A DNA stretch of 64,000 bases, from the NCBI RefSeq assembly GCF_020283565.1, contig NC_060060.1, positions 71,781,257 through 71,845,256 on the forward strand, read 5' to 3'. A program made the translations under genes and the position numbers. The notes under the pieces were generated by a model. The model was not told where the DNA came from. It did not search any database and saw only the letters and a program-made list of their open reading frames with translations. Every line of letters begins with the position of its first letter. The first letter of the stretch is position 1. This DNA is from Trifolium pratense (lineage: Eukaryota > Streptophyta > Magnoliopsida > Fabales > Fabaceae). Positions 22,156 to 33,954 of this stretch are shown here, piece after piece.

Positions 22156-22877
22156 AGGGGCGGGCGGAGCCCTTCATGGGCTGGACAGGGCCATGGCCCG
22201 CCCCAGAATTTTTAATTTTATTTTCATAGGTATACTATTTTCATAGGTATACTCCCGCTAAATAGTCAGCGTAGTTTGTTATATTTTGTTTTGCGGGGGT
22301 TTCAAACGATAAAATCAAGTATTCTTTAACAGGTTTGCCTTTTGCAGGGGTTTCTAACCCCCGCTAGTTTTACGTCCCAGAATTCAAATGATTCAAATGT
22401 ACTTTTTAATTTATTTTTTTAAGCATCCCTTCTAATGTTTTATTATTTAATAATTTATAGATGTCTTAAATTGTGTAATTTATTTTGTCGAAGTATTCAA
22501 GTATATTTTTTTGGAGAAAAAAGTACTCAAATGTTTATTTAAAATAGAGTTTGTGCATAAAAATTCATGTTTGATCAATCTTTTGTTAAAAAAATTTAAA
22601 TTTTTGTTAGAGAGATGCATATAATATTATAAACATAAATACAAAAACTAATTAAAAAATATGAAGTTTACACATTTGACATAAAATATATTTCATAATA
22701 TATCTTTAAAATTTATTTAATAAACATGTTAATGGTCCACCTTTTAACTATTTTTGAGATATCCATACTAGACAGACTCTCAATATGATATGTCTTTTTT
22801 TTTAGTAATTTCTTTTGCATATTCGATTTATATTTGTAGCGACCCGCCCCAATTTTTCGGGCTAGCTCCGCCACTGA
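22156..22877. mobile_element. hAT-like non-autonomous element, probable
   Basis: The left end AGGGGCGGGCGGAGCCC and right end GGGCTAGCTCCGCCACT are roughly inverted. GCATAA lies outside both ends (22148-22153, 22878-22883) as part of a possible 8-bp target duplication, GCATAAAT and GCATAATG. The interior holds a pair of inverted GCGGGGGTTT / AACCCCCGC motifs at about 22294 and 22361. There is no transposase. Class assignment is tentative. Confidence 0.4.
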
Positions 22878-23416
22878 GCATAATGCATTATTATTTTGAA
22901 CCCTATATAAAATTTTTAAAAACAATGGCTCTTAACTTTATTTCTTTTTCATATAAAGAAAGCTAAAATCTCATACAAAGAAAGCTTTGATTATATCTCA
23001 TACAATGATTTATATCGTAGTTTTCGTTTTCATATAAAGAAAACTAAAATCTCAAACGACTACACCATTAAAACTTATAAGATATTATCAAAGATTTATT
23101 ACATTAAAATAATATAAACAAAACTATGATATAAATCAATAAAAAATCTAATATTTTTAAAAAATTTATACATATACTAATATTAAATATAATCATATTT
23201 TAAATTATTATATATTTAACTATGTACGGTTATATTTACGTTAAAAAAAAAACTATGCACAACTATGAAAAATATTTTAATTATATATTAAGTAAGAAAG
23301 GATCCTAAGTCGTGAGTGAGAGCCACATATTTCTTTGTTTGTCTTTGCATTACATCGTCTCTCTGAGTGAGTGAGAGCGTAGACACAGTCAGTACAGACC
23401 TTCAAAACCCATATCC

Positions 23417-26400
23417 ATGGCGTCAATGGCTTCGATCGGTGTTCTCAAAGTCCCTTCATCCTCATCCTCACCCTCACCCTCACCCTCACCCTCTTCTTCA
23501 TCATCATCCAAAGCCATTGCACGCAATCTCTCATTCACTTCATCACAGCTCTGTGGTGATAAGATTAACACAATCTCAGCAAGACAAAGAAGAAGCTATG
23601 GCTGCAGTCCCTTCATTGTTTCTCCCAAGGCCGTTTCTGATTCCAAAAACTCTCAAACTTGTCTTGATCCAGATGCTAGCAGAGTTAGTTGACCTTTCTT
23701 TTTCTTTTTCTTTATTACTTTGACTATTGTTGACTCTTGAGTATAGTGAAAGATAGAGAAAGAGGGGTGTGTGTGAAATCAGAAAAATTCAATCTTTTTT
23801 TGGTTTCTGTAATGTTTAATAAATTGGGTATGCTTAATTGGAGTTTGTTGATAATGGGTTCTTTTCATGTTGAAATGTGTTTTTGGGTTTCTTGAGTTAG
23901 GTCAGCTTGGGGAATGAGAAGTTTTATAATCACAAAATTGAAAAATAATTGAACAAGATTAGGTTGGGTTTCTATATTTGAATTTCGGTATGTGATTGGT
24001 TGTTACTCAATTTTTATGCTTTTATAGTATATTTGGTTCAGTTTTTATCATATGATTGATAATGTCAATTTCAATCAGGGAATTATTTTTGCTATCACAC
24101 TAATATGAAATGATCAAAATACAAAGTTGTTTGTTTCCTAGTGGTTTTCGCAATTGTGTAATGATTGTGCATAGTTGGAGTTTGTTGATACTTGATTCAC
24201 ACAATATTGTCTTTTGAATGTCTGCTAGATTAGTGGAATTTCATGTTAGACAATATGAAATGTTAACCCTCTATTTTTTTCAAGGCATTTGTTAGGATCT
24301 ATATTTGAATGTAATGTAATGTAATGTTTCTTTGATGATAATTGTTTAGAGTGTACTTGGCATTATACTCGGAGGAGGTGCCGGGACACGTCTTTATCCA
24401 CTGACGAAGAAGCGGGCAAAACCAGCTGTTCCTCTTGGAGCAAACTATAGGCTTATTGATATCCCTGTAAGCAACTGTCTAAATAGCAACATATCAAAGA
24501 TCTATGTCCTCACGCAATTCAATTCAGCGTCCTTGAATAGGCACTTGTCCCGTGCATATGCGAGCAACATGGGTGGCTACAAAAATGAAGGTTTCGTTGA
24601 GGTTCTCGCTGCACAGCAGAGTCCCGAGAATCCAAATTGGTTCCAGGTAACAAGACAACCTTATATATGTATTCTATTGTTACTGTATGTCGCTATGATC
24701 ACTTATTGAAGTCTAGAACTATCTTGTGATTTTGAATGCTTTCACTGTTACAGGGTACTGCAGATGCCGTGAGGCAATATTTATGGCTTTTTGAGGAGCA
24801 CAATGTTTTGGAGTACTTAGTTCTAGCTGGTGACCATCTGTATCGAATGGATTACGAGAGATTTATACAAGCACACAGGGAAAGTGATGCTGATATCACT
24901 GTTGCTGCACTGCCAATGGATGAAGCGCGTGCCACTGCATTTGGTCTAATGAAGATTGACGAAGAGGGGCGTATAATTGAATTTGCCGAGAAGCCAAAAG
25001 GAGAACAGTTGAAAGCTATGAAAGTGAGTCCATATAATAAGCTTCTTTTTTGTTATTTGTTCTTTAGTATATAACTGGTTTAAAAGTTCTGCTATGACTT
25101 TTTCTGTATTAGGTTGATACTACTATTTTGGGTCTCGATGATGAGAGAGCAAAAGAATTGCCTTTTATTGCTAGCATGGGTATATATGTTGTCAGCAAAA
25201 ATGTGATGCTAGATCTGCTCCGCGACAAGTTTCCTGGTGCCAATGACTTTGGGAGTGAAGTTATTCCCGGTGCAACTGAACTTGGATTGAGAGTAAGAAT
25301 TCCTTCTACCTGTTCAATACGTAGAAAACATTTAAAAAATTTCTAGCCAAATCTTTCATGTCTTTAGCAACCAGATCATTGACGTATTTGTGAATCTGCG
25401 CAGGTGCAAGCTTATTTATACGATGGATACTGGGAAGACATCGGTACAATTGAGGCTTTCTATAATGCAAATCTGGGAATCACCAAAAAGCCAGTGCCAG
25501 ATTTTAGGTAACTTAATATTGGCTTTTTATTTATTGATCCTACACCATCGACTGTATTTTAACCGTAATAACGGCTTCATTGAGATTTTTCATGTTTGAT
25601 TGCAGTTTCTACGATCGTTCATCTCCAATCTACACCCAACCTCGGTATTTGCCTCCATCTAAGATGCTTGATGCTGATATCACCGATAGTGTTATTGGTG
25701 AAGGATGTGTAATTAAGGCAAGCTTTTTCAGAACTTTCATGTTTTTCCATAGTCCATCATTATGAGCATGGCACAAATTTGTACATTTCTTGGCAAAAAT
25801 ATCTAAAAGAGTGAGACTAGTTAATTTGTTTAAAAATAAACTTATTTTCAATATTTTGTTCCACAGAACTGCAAAATTCACCATTCTGTGGTTGGACTGC
25901 GATCTTGCATATCAGAAGGTGCAATCATTGAGGACACATTGTTAATGGGAGCAGATTATTATGAGGTAACAATAACTCTACTAATTAACCAGCACATAAT
26001 TAAGTCATAAGTCAATAGGGTTCCACTTTTGCTTGACTAGCAATACTAACTTCAGTATTGGCCTTCTGATTGTTGTGCTGTAGACGGATGCTGATAGGAG
26101 GTTTTTGGCTGCTAAAGGCAGCGTCCCGATTGGTATTGGCAAGAACTCTCATATTAGAAGGGCTATTATCGACAAGAATGCTAGAATTGGAGACGACGTG
26201 AAGGTTATATATATTGCTTCATATATAAGATTTGTTTTTTATCTTATCACATTCTTTCTCTCCTGTCTAAGTACACTGTTCTCTCATACTTCGCTATCTT
26301 GATCTACATGCATGCTAGAAGAGTGAGGGAGACGGGATTTTCAAAACAAACTTTCTGATATTTAAACAAGTTTACACGGAAAAGCATTCACTCATAATTT

Positions 26401-26539
26401 ACATTCTTGTTTCAATTCGCAGATCATTAACAGTGACAATGTGCAAGAAGCTGCAAGAGAAACCGAAGGTTATTTCATAAAAAGTGGAATCGTCACAGTA
26501 ATCAAGGATGCATTAATTCCAAGTGGAACTGTCATCTAA
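23417..26539 (+). CDS. APS1: ADP-glucose pyrophosphorylase small subunit, plastid (nine coding exons)
   Basis: Glucose-1-phosphate adenylyltransferase makes ADP-glucose from ATP and glucose-1-phosphate, the committed step of starch synthesis. The small subunit carries catalysis in the plastid heterotetramer. Coding exons are 23417-23683, 24350-24646, 24754-25023, 25113-25292, 25404-25507, 25606-25717, 25867-25965, 26084-26203 and 26423-26539, and give 521 residues in one frame, the usual length. Exon 1 encodes a Ser/Pro-rich transit peptide and the QTCLDP cysteine known to form the redox-controlled bridge between small subunits. Exon 2 starts with the nucleotide-binding [18 protein letters not shown]. 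Exon 3 carries GDHLYRMDY (catalytic Asp) and FAEKPKG (sugar-phosphate lysine). The C-terminal half is the left-handed beta-helix ([20 protein letters not shown]). Intron 6 uses a GC donor (AAG|GCAAGC at 25718); all others are GT-AG. Confidence 0.97.
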
Positions 26540-27110
26540 AGTCGTCTCTACTGTTTCCTATTGCTGCTGTGCAACACCTCATTTTCACTGCTGGAAGGTG
26601 TTACAAGAGCAGTTCTGCTTCCACATTGGTTTTCTGGTGCATGTAATATTTGGCTCGGAAGTATATAGAGTAGAAACTCTTTCTTTAGTCAAGATGTAAA
26701 TTTAAATATTCAGTCAAATAAATTCTTCTATAGTCTGCAGTGTCTAGGATGAATGTTCTTTTGCAGTTTATGAAAGGGGTGGAATAATATCCACTAAAAA
26801 CAATGAAAAGAAATACAATAAAATCCATGGAGACAGCTTCTGCTGATTAATTTGCCTCTTCTAGGTCTCTTGAGACATTTTTCTTTCAATTTCAACTCAA
26901 CTAATACTGCATATTTGTTCATTTTTTGCAACCTCCAAACATTCGACTCCAGTTAATTTGTCCTACTGCACCTTTTACCAAGAATGAGGGCATGACAGGA
27001 ATAAAATACTGAGCTAGAGAATGGATATGTTAATCCTATTAAATTATCTCGTTTTCTTGTTCTAAAGAACTTAGCAATGAAACATACACACAAGAAGTGC
27101 TAAAAAGTAG
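26540..27110. other. 3'UTR of AGPase and convergent intergenic DNA
   Basis: The AGPase 3'UTR probably ends near 26740-26760 (AATAAATTC at 26718). Beyond it there is no gene. Confidence 0.4.
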
Positions 27111-27329
27111 AGAATTGCGAGTTCGAATATGTGCTCCAACATATCAAATATCTATGCAGTCTTTTATAATTTGAGATGTATTTATGAGACATACTAAATT
27201 ATCTTTTCCACCAAAGTATAGCATTGCAAGTTCAGATCCGTGTTCCAACATATCAAATATCCACGTAGTCTTGTATCATTTAAGCTGCATTTATAAGGCA
27301 AACTAAATTATCTTTTCCACCAAAGTATA
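27111..27329. repeat. Tandem duplication, two copies of about 110 bp
   Basis: Copy 1 (27111-27220) and copy 2 (27221-27329) both contain CCAACATATCAAATATC and both end with TTATCTTTTCCACCAAAGTA. They differ by scattered substitutions, so the duplication is not recent. Confidence 0.75.
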
Positions 27330-27467
27330 GTATATTTGATATTTCTTGATCATTTTTATTTTATGAAGCCAGTTGATATAATTCCAAGGTCAAAGAAAGA
27401 AAACTATTGAGAAATGTTTTTTTCTTTTGTGTGAAAGAAAGGAAACTGTCAAGTATATGCTCGAAGT

Positions 27468-27730
27468 AGGTTCTATGAATGGAGTTGGGACCCGGGAGTC
27501 TGTGTACTCCGTTGACCCCCCAGGTGGTTCTTTTGGCTGTGTAGCAGCCCTGCTATGTCTCTTGTTGTTTTTAGGGGATTTGGTTTCTAGGGAAGTTTCT
27601 TTCTCTAGCTTTGTATCTTGAGACATGGTACTGCTATTGTTTTGGTGTCTCTCACCATTTTCCTTGCTCCTCTAATGCTTCTTGTATTGGAGGAAGCCTT
27701 AATAATATTTTGCCAATTTTAAAAAAAAAA
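27468..27730 (+). mobile_element. Short retroposon (5'-truncated LINE or SINE) with poly(A) and 13-bp target duplication
   Basis: A 263-bp insert ends in an A-tail (about 27719-27730) and is flanked by the perfect 13-bp repeat ATATGCTCGAAGT (27455-27467 and 27731-27743). TTGGAGGAAGCCTTAATAAT in the 3' part resembles LINE 3'UTRs. The upstream sequence stays open as a short frame (to 27621), which may be the end of a LINE ORF2, but I see no diagnostic motif. L1-type target-primed insertion is the natural explanation. Confidence 0.85.
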
Positions 27731-27743
27731 ATATGCTCGAAGT

Positions 27744-28392
27744 TTCGTTACTAACTAACATACATATTTCAACATAATTCATTTGAAATATGGCATTCGT
27801 TGTCTCTGATATTTCCATCTGATGTTTGTTCCAAGGACCATGAACTACATATTCCAAGAAAAATACAGAGACCGCAATGGCATTATAAAAATTGAGACAA
27901 AAAAGCAGAGCTAAAATATTTATTTAACCTACAGAATTTACACAATCAATGTGCAGTTACACGCTTTTCATAAAGATTACTAGTAGAGATAATTAAAGAT
28001 ATTTTATACCACATCAGATGCTGTATCAGTGTTGAACTATTTTTACACCGAATGAAATGCCTTTGTTTGAACATTCATCACACCACATGAATTCAAAAAC
28101 TACTCGTCGGTGATTAAATTTTCTGGACGAGGATATTGAGTTACTAGTATATCCCATTTTTACAATTCGTCGTGCATCAGATATATATCTCAGAACTCTA
28201 GCAGAGGTAAATTAACAAGACTTTGCACAACATTCTTGGGGCATGCAATTATATACATAAAACTCAATGCAAAACATGGATATGACGTCGATTTTCTTTA
28301 GTAACTCAGATCCTTCCTCCGTTTTTTTTTGCCATTATGTAATCAAAGCCTCGGTAGCCGTTAATGGTAAGAAACTTAGGTTTCCACAAGTT
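27744..28392 (-). other. Downstream region and likely 3'UTR of the PHD-Myb gene
   Basis: No separate gene. The part nearest 28392 is expected to be 3'UTR of the minus-strand PHD-Myb gene. The polyadenylation site was not identified. Confidence 0.35.
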
Positions 28393-31279
28393 CTACTTGG
28401 ATCCTGCGTAGGAAAACAGTCATTATTACAAATAAATCTATAAGAAGGTCATAGTCATCTAAATCACAATCTTATGTAATTCAAAAAAAAAAGAAAAAAG
28501 AATTACATATGCAAGCCTCTGGCTTTTGTCATTATTGGCCTAGGTAGAGAGTATTATCTCCAATTCCTCCTAACATACATCCTCTTTACCAGTGGTCTTG
28601 AATCAAAAAGCTACATACAAAGACCTTCTTATAACAAGTTCAAAGACAAATGTCAAAACAAGCTCATAGTCACAAGCTGAAAATGTGCATGTTCCTCTCC
28701 AACAAAATCCACAAAAGGGGTGCATAAACAACTGTCATGAAATTTTATTCTCATTTTTGCAAAAATCCTTTATACGGAATTATCAATAAGGTACTCCACC
28801 AAAATCCTAAAATAATTGTTTCAAAGAAAAGTAATTACTGTACAATGCTGGAAATGATGGTTCACTCTTCCTGAGTTTATTTCATATGTAAAGAAAACAT
28901 CAGGATCGAGAGCCTTGTCATGCTTTAAATATGTAATAACTACAAGTCATTAGTGTTAATTCTGTTAACAAGACCAACAATACCATACGGTAGTGTGTGG
29001 CGAACAGTATGTGCAAACAAGAGCAAAAGAGATGAGAATATCGAGGTGGAGACATAAGAAAAAGACAAGATTATGAATAATGTATCTGAAGTAAAGTTGG
29101 AACAACACCTATTAAGACGAGATGAAACAATTTTATCTGGATTGTATTTTCTTAAGAATTCTGTCATATGTTTGTTTATCCAAGAAATTTCCTATAAAGC
29201 TACTCCATAGCAGAAAACCCAACTTTTCTAGAGCATACAATACAATATGGAACAAAAAATAATGACATAACTTTAAAAATCACTTGTTGTCAAAAAAAAC
29301 TTTAAAAATCACTTAAAATAAATATCGATTATAACATAGTAATTTTACCTTCCTTCATGAGGTTCCTCCATTTATCCTTGAGATCACTAGGAGTACGAGT
29401 GCTATCAAACACACGACAACCAAATTCTAAAATTTGCTTCCAAGGGATATTCTGATTTTCTGTTGCGAACTTTGATACTCCTTCCTACAACAAAAAAACC
29501 GAAGTTAACACTATTAATTGAGAAATGAAGATCTTGTGCAGTTATAATAGCTAAGATGAATATTCTATACCATGATCAGTTGTAAACATTCCATAATTGA
29601 TTATATCTGTTTTACAGCTTTAACATTCCGAATAACTTCTCAGAAACTTAAAATGTTTACCTACCATTAAGGAAGTTGTAACCTATTCAAACATATTCTA
29701 ATTTCTAAATACAGGGCATTAATGAAAAGATATATATCTTGCATTGTCCCGGCCATAGTAATTAAAACTAGTAATCCATCCAAAATCAAGTCGAAAGTAG
29801 AGGTATTAAATCAAATTTGATATCAATAAGGCATTGCAATGAGTTAGTTCTAGAAAGACGTGAGACAAGACATTATACAAAACTAAAACCTTGAGAGCCT
29901 TTTCTTCTTCGGCTGTCCAAAACAAATTCCTACGCCTTACAGTAAATAACTTCTGCTTCTTGCTGCAATAAAAAACAATAACTCGTTTACATAGCCGATA
30001 AGACCTAGAGAAATCAATACTCCATAAAAATAACAGTTATACTTATACCCTATGAATCACCGACACAAAAATGGATATCAAACACGTAAACACAGATGAT
30101 AATTTGAGAAAATAGAAGCCAATTACATGTAATAACATGTATTTGCGTCTCAGACACTCAAACATGTCTTCAATTTGAAGTGTATGTGCTACATAGATTA
30201 TATCGGTGTTTACCATTAAACTAAACATCAAGAGAGATGAATAACTCACACTTGCTTTCGTCGACTTGTGGTTCTTCTAGAACTGGTAACTTCCTCCTCC
30301 TCCCCATCATCACCAGCAGCATCAGCACCACCAGCTTTTCGTTCCGGTAACAAAGATTTTTTCACCGGTGCAACCTTCCGTTTAGCATTGGTATGACCTT
30401 TCTTCACCGATATGCAAAACGATGAATCCGAATCTTTAGTAGATCCACCCACCGAACTCTCCGATAAAGAAACCTCTCCTTTATCTTTATCATTATCATT
30501 ATCATTGTGTTCTTTTCCTTTCTCAGAAACTTCCGGTTCATGTTCATTCCGGTTTACATGATGCTGAACCAGTTTTGGTTTGACAGGTTGATCCTGAACC
30601 GGTTCCAGTTTGACAGGTTCGATAGGGTGGCTTTCGTTATCCTTAAGCACTGTTTGGCCATTCCGGTTTACATGATCCTGAGCCAGTTCCGGTTTGACAG
30701 GTTGATCCTGAACCGGTTCCAGTTTGACAGGTTTGATAGGGCGATTTTCGTTATCTTTAAGCACTGTTTGGCCTTTATCCAAAAAACTAGAAAGAACATT
30801 TTTGGCTCTAACAGCTATTTCTCTTAATTCTCTAGTTTTCTTCAAGGCTCGTTTGTAGAAGCAGTAAGGACAGAAGAAGTTTCCAGAATCATCGAAATTA
30901 GGTTCGGAACCGATGCAATTGTAGTGAACAGCAATGTGGCAATCAGTTTGAGTACATACCAGTAATGCTCCTCCGGCTGTTTTGCAAGTAATGCAACTTT
31001 TATCGTCTAACGAATCTTCGGTGTCGGTATCGGGAACGAAATCGGGAATTGGAGCGTCTGTGTGGTTGTCGATGCTGTTGTAGACGGTTGCATTGTGGTT
31101 GTCCTGTTAAGGGTTTATAGAGAGAGAGGTTAAAAGTGAAAATGAATTGTGGTTGAAAATTGGAAGAGAAGTGAAAGTACCTTAGCGGTGGAAAGATTAG
31201 GAATCGGAGAGATGGACGGAGTGGGACGAGGCGTAATACTACGGCGGCGGCCACCGGCGACGACGCTTTTTATTCTCAT
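28393..31279 (-). CDS. PHD-finger and telobox Myb/SANT protein (TRFL-like), five coding exons
   Basis: Exons on the minus strand are 31279-31181, 31103-30250, 29962-29890, 29484-29349 and 28403-28393, together 390 residues in frame. The longer ORF reaching 31327 begins with GTG, so I start at the ATG 31279. Exon 2 carries a PHD-type Cys4-His-Cys3 finger ([20 protein letters not shown] ... [10 protein letters not shown] ... FFCPYC), then an acidic, Lys-rich linker with two copies of a 38-residue unit. Exons 3-4 form one C-terminal Myb domain ([19 protein letters not shown] ... [10 protein letters not shown]) ending with the telobox-like [12 protein letters not shown]. The protein ends GSK. PHD plus telobox Myb matches telomere-repeat-binding-factor-like proteins (Arabidopsis TRFL10-like, from memory), so a nuclear DNA- and chromatin-binding role is inferred. 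The donor of exon 3 (GTTTTAG) is weak. Confidence 0.85.
30545..30780 (-). repeat. In-frame 114-bp tandem duplication inside the PHD-Myb gene
   Basis: The unit [20 protein letters not shown] followed by [18 protein letters not shown] occurs twice back to back. The copies differ at a few residues (NENRPIKP against NESHPIEP), so the duplication is old enough to have diverged but kept its frame. Confidence 0.85.
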
Positions 31280-31419
31280 CGCGCGTTGGTTTTGAAGGGG
31301 AAAGGACTCCAAAATCCAGGAACCCACCCAGTCAATGTGTGTCTAATTTGACTTACTTTGATTAACTAATAAAATCTCAATTTGGATAAAAAAAAACCAT
31401 AAAAAAAAACCATTAAATC

Positions 31420-33954
31420 TCTACCCTCACATAAATTGAGGGTAGTTAACCTATGTTGATGTGACACCAATGAAATTCATCCACGTGTATTTAAGTCAAA
31501 CATAATTAATTTTTTACCATAAATTATTTTGACTACTTTTATTTTCAATTAATTATATTTTATGTTACTAGTTTTCTTTAATTATATTTTAGACTATGTG
31601 TAAATATAATTAGAATTAATTTGATCATTTCTAAACATTATATATTGATTCTAAAATATCAATGTTATTAATAAAAAAAAAATCAATGTTATAGGCTCGA
31701 AAAGATAAATATATATATATATCAATGTTAGTTTAAATAAAAATAATAAGAGAACAAAAACAACAAAGAAAAAAAAACTAATATCTCTAATTTAAATATA
31801 CAATTCCACTTGTACATTTATTAAATGAAATCAAATAATGCTTCAAAAAAATCATATCAAATAATTTATGCTATTCCGGTGTAAATACTCCCTCCGTTTC
31901 AAATTACTTGTCGTTTTAAAAAAAAAATATTGTTAATTATCTAAGTCACTCATGTAAATCCAAATATTTAGGAGTAGTCGAAACCGTAAAAGATTTATAT
32001 ATTTGGAAAATTAAAGTTTGTTTTTTTAAGTTTTCAAAAAAAAATATTTGTTTTTTAAAAAAATTGGTACATAACATATTAAATTTATGGTTTTTTCTAA
32101 TTAACCCTCACATAAATTGAGGGTAGGTGCCCTATGATGATGTGGCACCAATGAAATTCTTCCACATTTATTTAAGTCAAACATAATTAATTTTTTACCA
32201 TAAATTATTTTGACTACTTTTATTTTCAATTAATTATATTTTATGTATTATATTCTATGAATTTATATTTTGGACCTAATTACTTTTGATTTATTTGCTT
32301 CTTCTTCAAATTGTATTACGTCTCAAACAACTTTCTTCTTCGCGTAAAAAAAAAAAAACTTTCTTCTTATCGTCAAAAAACTTTCTTATTCTTCTTAATG
32401 CTTTCAATCTCTGCCGCAACCTCCACCACCGTCATGTTAGCATTCTACGGCTCCTCCGCTTTTGTGTTATCCGATGTCAATCTTTACTGCAGCCTTCGCC
32501 ACCGATCTACCGGATTTCTTCAAGATTCTAAAACTTGTGATTTTCAATTTCTTAGATGTTATGTTTTTTAGCGTATTTTTTCCTGTTTTTTTTTTTTCCT
32601 TATTTTTTCCTGTTATGTCATAGAATGTGATTCCTATTCATCGTCATTTTGTTTTTGTTTTCTTTGGTTGTCCATATCGGGAAAAAATTGAAAACAAAAT
32701 AGTTTAGAGAAGACAAAACGAAATTAGGAGAAAAATAGGAAGACAAACTAATTCTTGAACTTGTTTAGAAGTAAAAATATAAATAGTTCATCTGAACTAA
32801 AAGAAAGGTCGGACCATTGTCGGAAAACATACACACGGGAGCTCGCCCGATCACAAGTGCGGTCTACCTGAAATTTATCCGATCAAAATGAAAAGGTTCG
32901 ACTATTATAAGTAGACGAACTAACTCTTGAACTTGTTTAGGGTTTAGGGTTTAACTATTGATCACAAGTAAAAATATAAATAATTCATCTGAACTAAAAG
33001 AAAGATCGGACCATTGTCGCGAACCTAAACCCAATTACTTAACCTAATTTTTTCCCCTCTTTTTTCTAAGATCGACATCATGTCAACCAACGTTAATCTA
33101 TGCAATGATTTAAAGAGATTGAAAAAATAAATACTATATACTCCCTCTGTTTCAAATTACTTGTCGTTTTAGAAAAAAATAAAATTAAGAAAGTGTATTT
33201 TTGCACTTAATTTCTTATTATACCTTATTTTAATTCACCAATAAGCTTAATTTGTTTTTTTCCATGCATTTTATCTTTCCAATAAATTTAATATGTTATG
33301 TACCAATTTTTTTAAAAAACAAACTTTTTTTTTTAAAACTTTAAAAAACAAACTTTAATTTTCCAAATATATAAATCTTTTACGGTTTCGACTACTCCTA
33401 AATATTTGGAATTTACATGAGTGACTTAGATAGTTAACAATTTTTTTCTAAAACGACAAGTAATTTGAAATGGAGGGAGTATTTACATCGGAATAGCATA
33501 AATTATTTGTTTTGATTTTTTTTGAAGCATTATTTGATTTCATTTAATAAATGTACAAGTGGAATTGTGTATTTAAATTAGAGATATTAGTTTTTTTTTC
33601 TTTGTTGTTTTTGTTCTCTTATTATTTTTATTTAAACTATTGATATATATTTATTTTTTCAAGCCTATAACATTGATTTTTTTTTACTAATAACATTGAT
33701 ATTTTAGAATCAATATATAATATTTAGAAACAAGCATTCAATGATCAAATTAATTCTAATTATATTTACACATTGTCTAAAATATAATTAAAGAAAACTA
33801 GTAACATAAAATATAATTAATTGAAAATAAAAGTAGTCAAAATAATTTATGGTAAAAAATTAATTATGTTTGACTTAAACACACGTGGATGAATTTCATT
33901 GGTGCCACATCAGCATAGGGCAACTACCCTCAATTTATGTGAGGGTAGAGAAGT
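31420..33954. repeat. Large inverted repeat, arms of about 670 bp (MITE/MULE-like composite)
   Basis: The left arm 31420-32087 and right arm 33283-33954 are reverse complements with only scattered mismatches and small indels, by eye well over 90 percent. The spacer is 1.2 kb. Each outer end carries the short palindrome CTACCCTCA-N7-TGAGGGTAG. A third, partial copy of the left end lies inside at 32104-32248 in the same orientation as the left arm. The spacer has a short ORF (to about 32571) and a duplicated 60-bp segment (near 32765 and 32962), but no recognisable transposase. Long inverted repeats would fit a Mutator-like element, but I found no clean 9-bp target duplication. Confidence 0.8.
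33141..33479. mobile_element. Stowaway-type MITE (Tc1/mariner), 339 bp
   Basis: The left end CTCCCTCTGTTTCAAATTAC and right end GTAATTTGAAATGGAGGGAG are inverted repeats of the classic Stowaway form. TA flanks both sides (33139-33140, 33480-33481). It straddles the inner edge of the right arm of the large inverted repeat. The left arm contains only part of the same MITE (about 31889-32087). Confidence 0.88.

Noticed and set aside
31280..31327. Longer N-terminus of the PHD-Myb protein
   Set aside because: The codon at 31327 is GTG, not ATG; the first ATG is at 31279.
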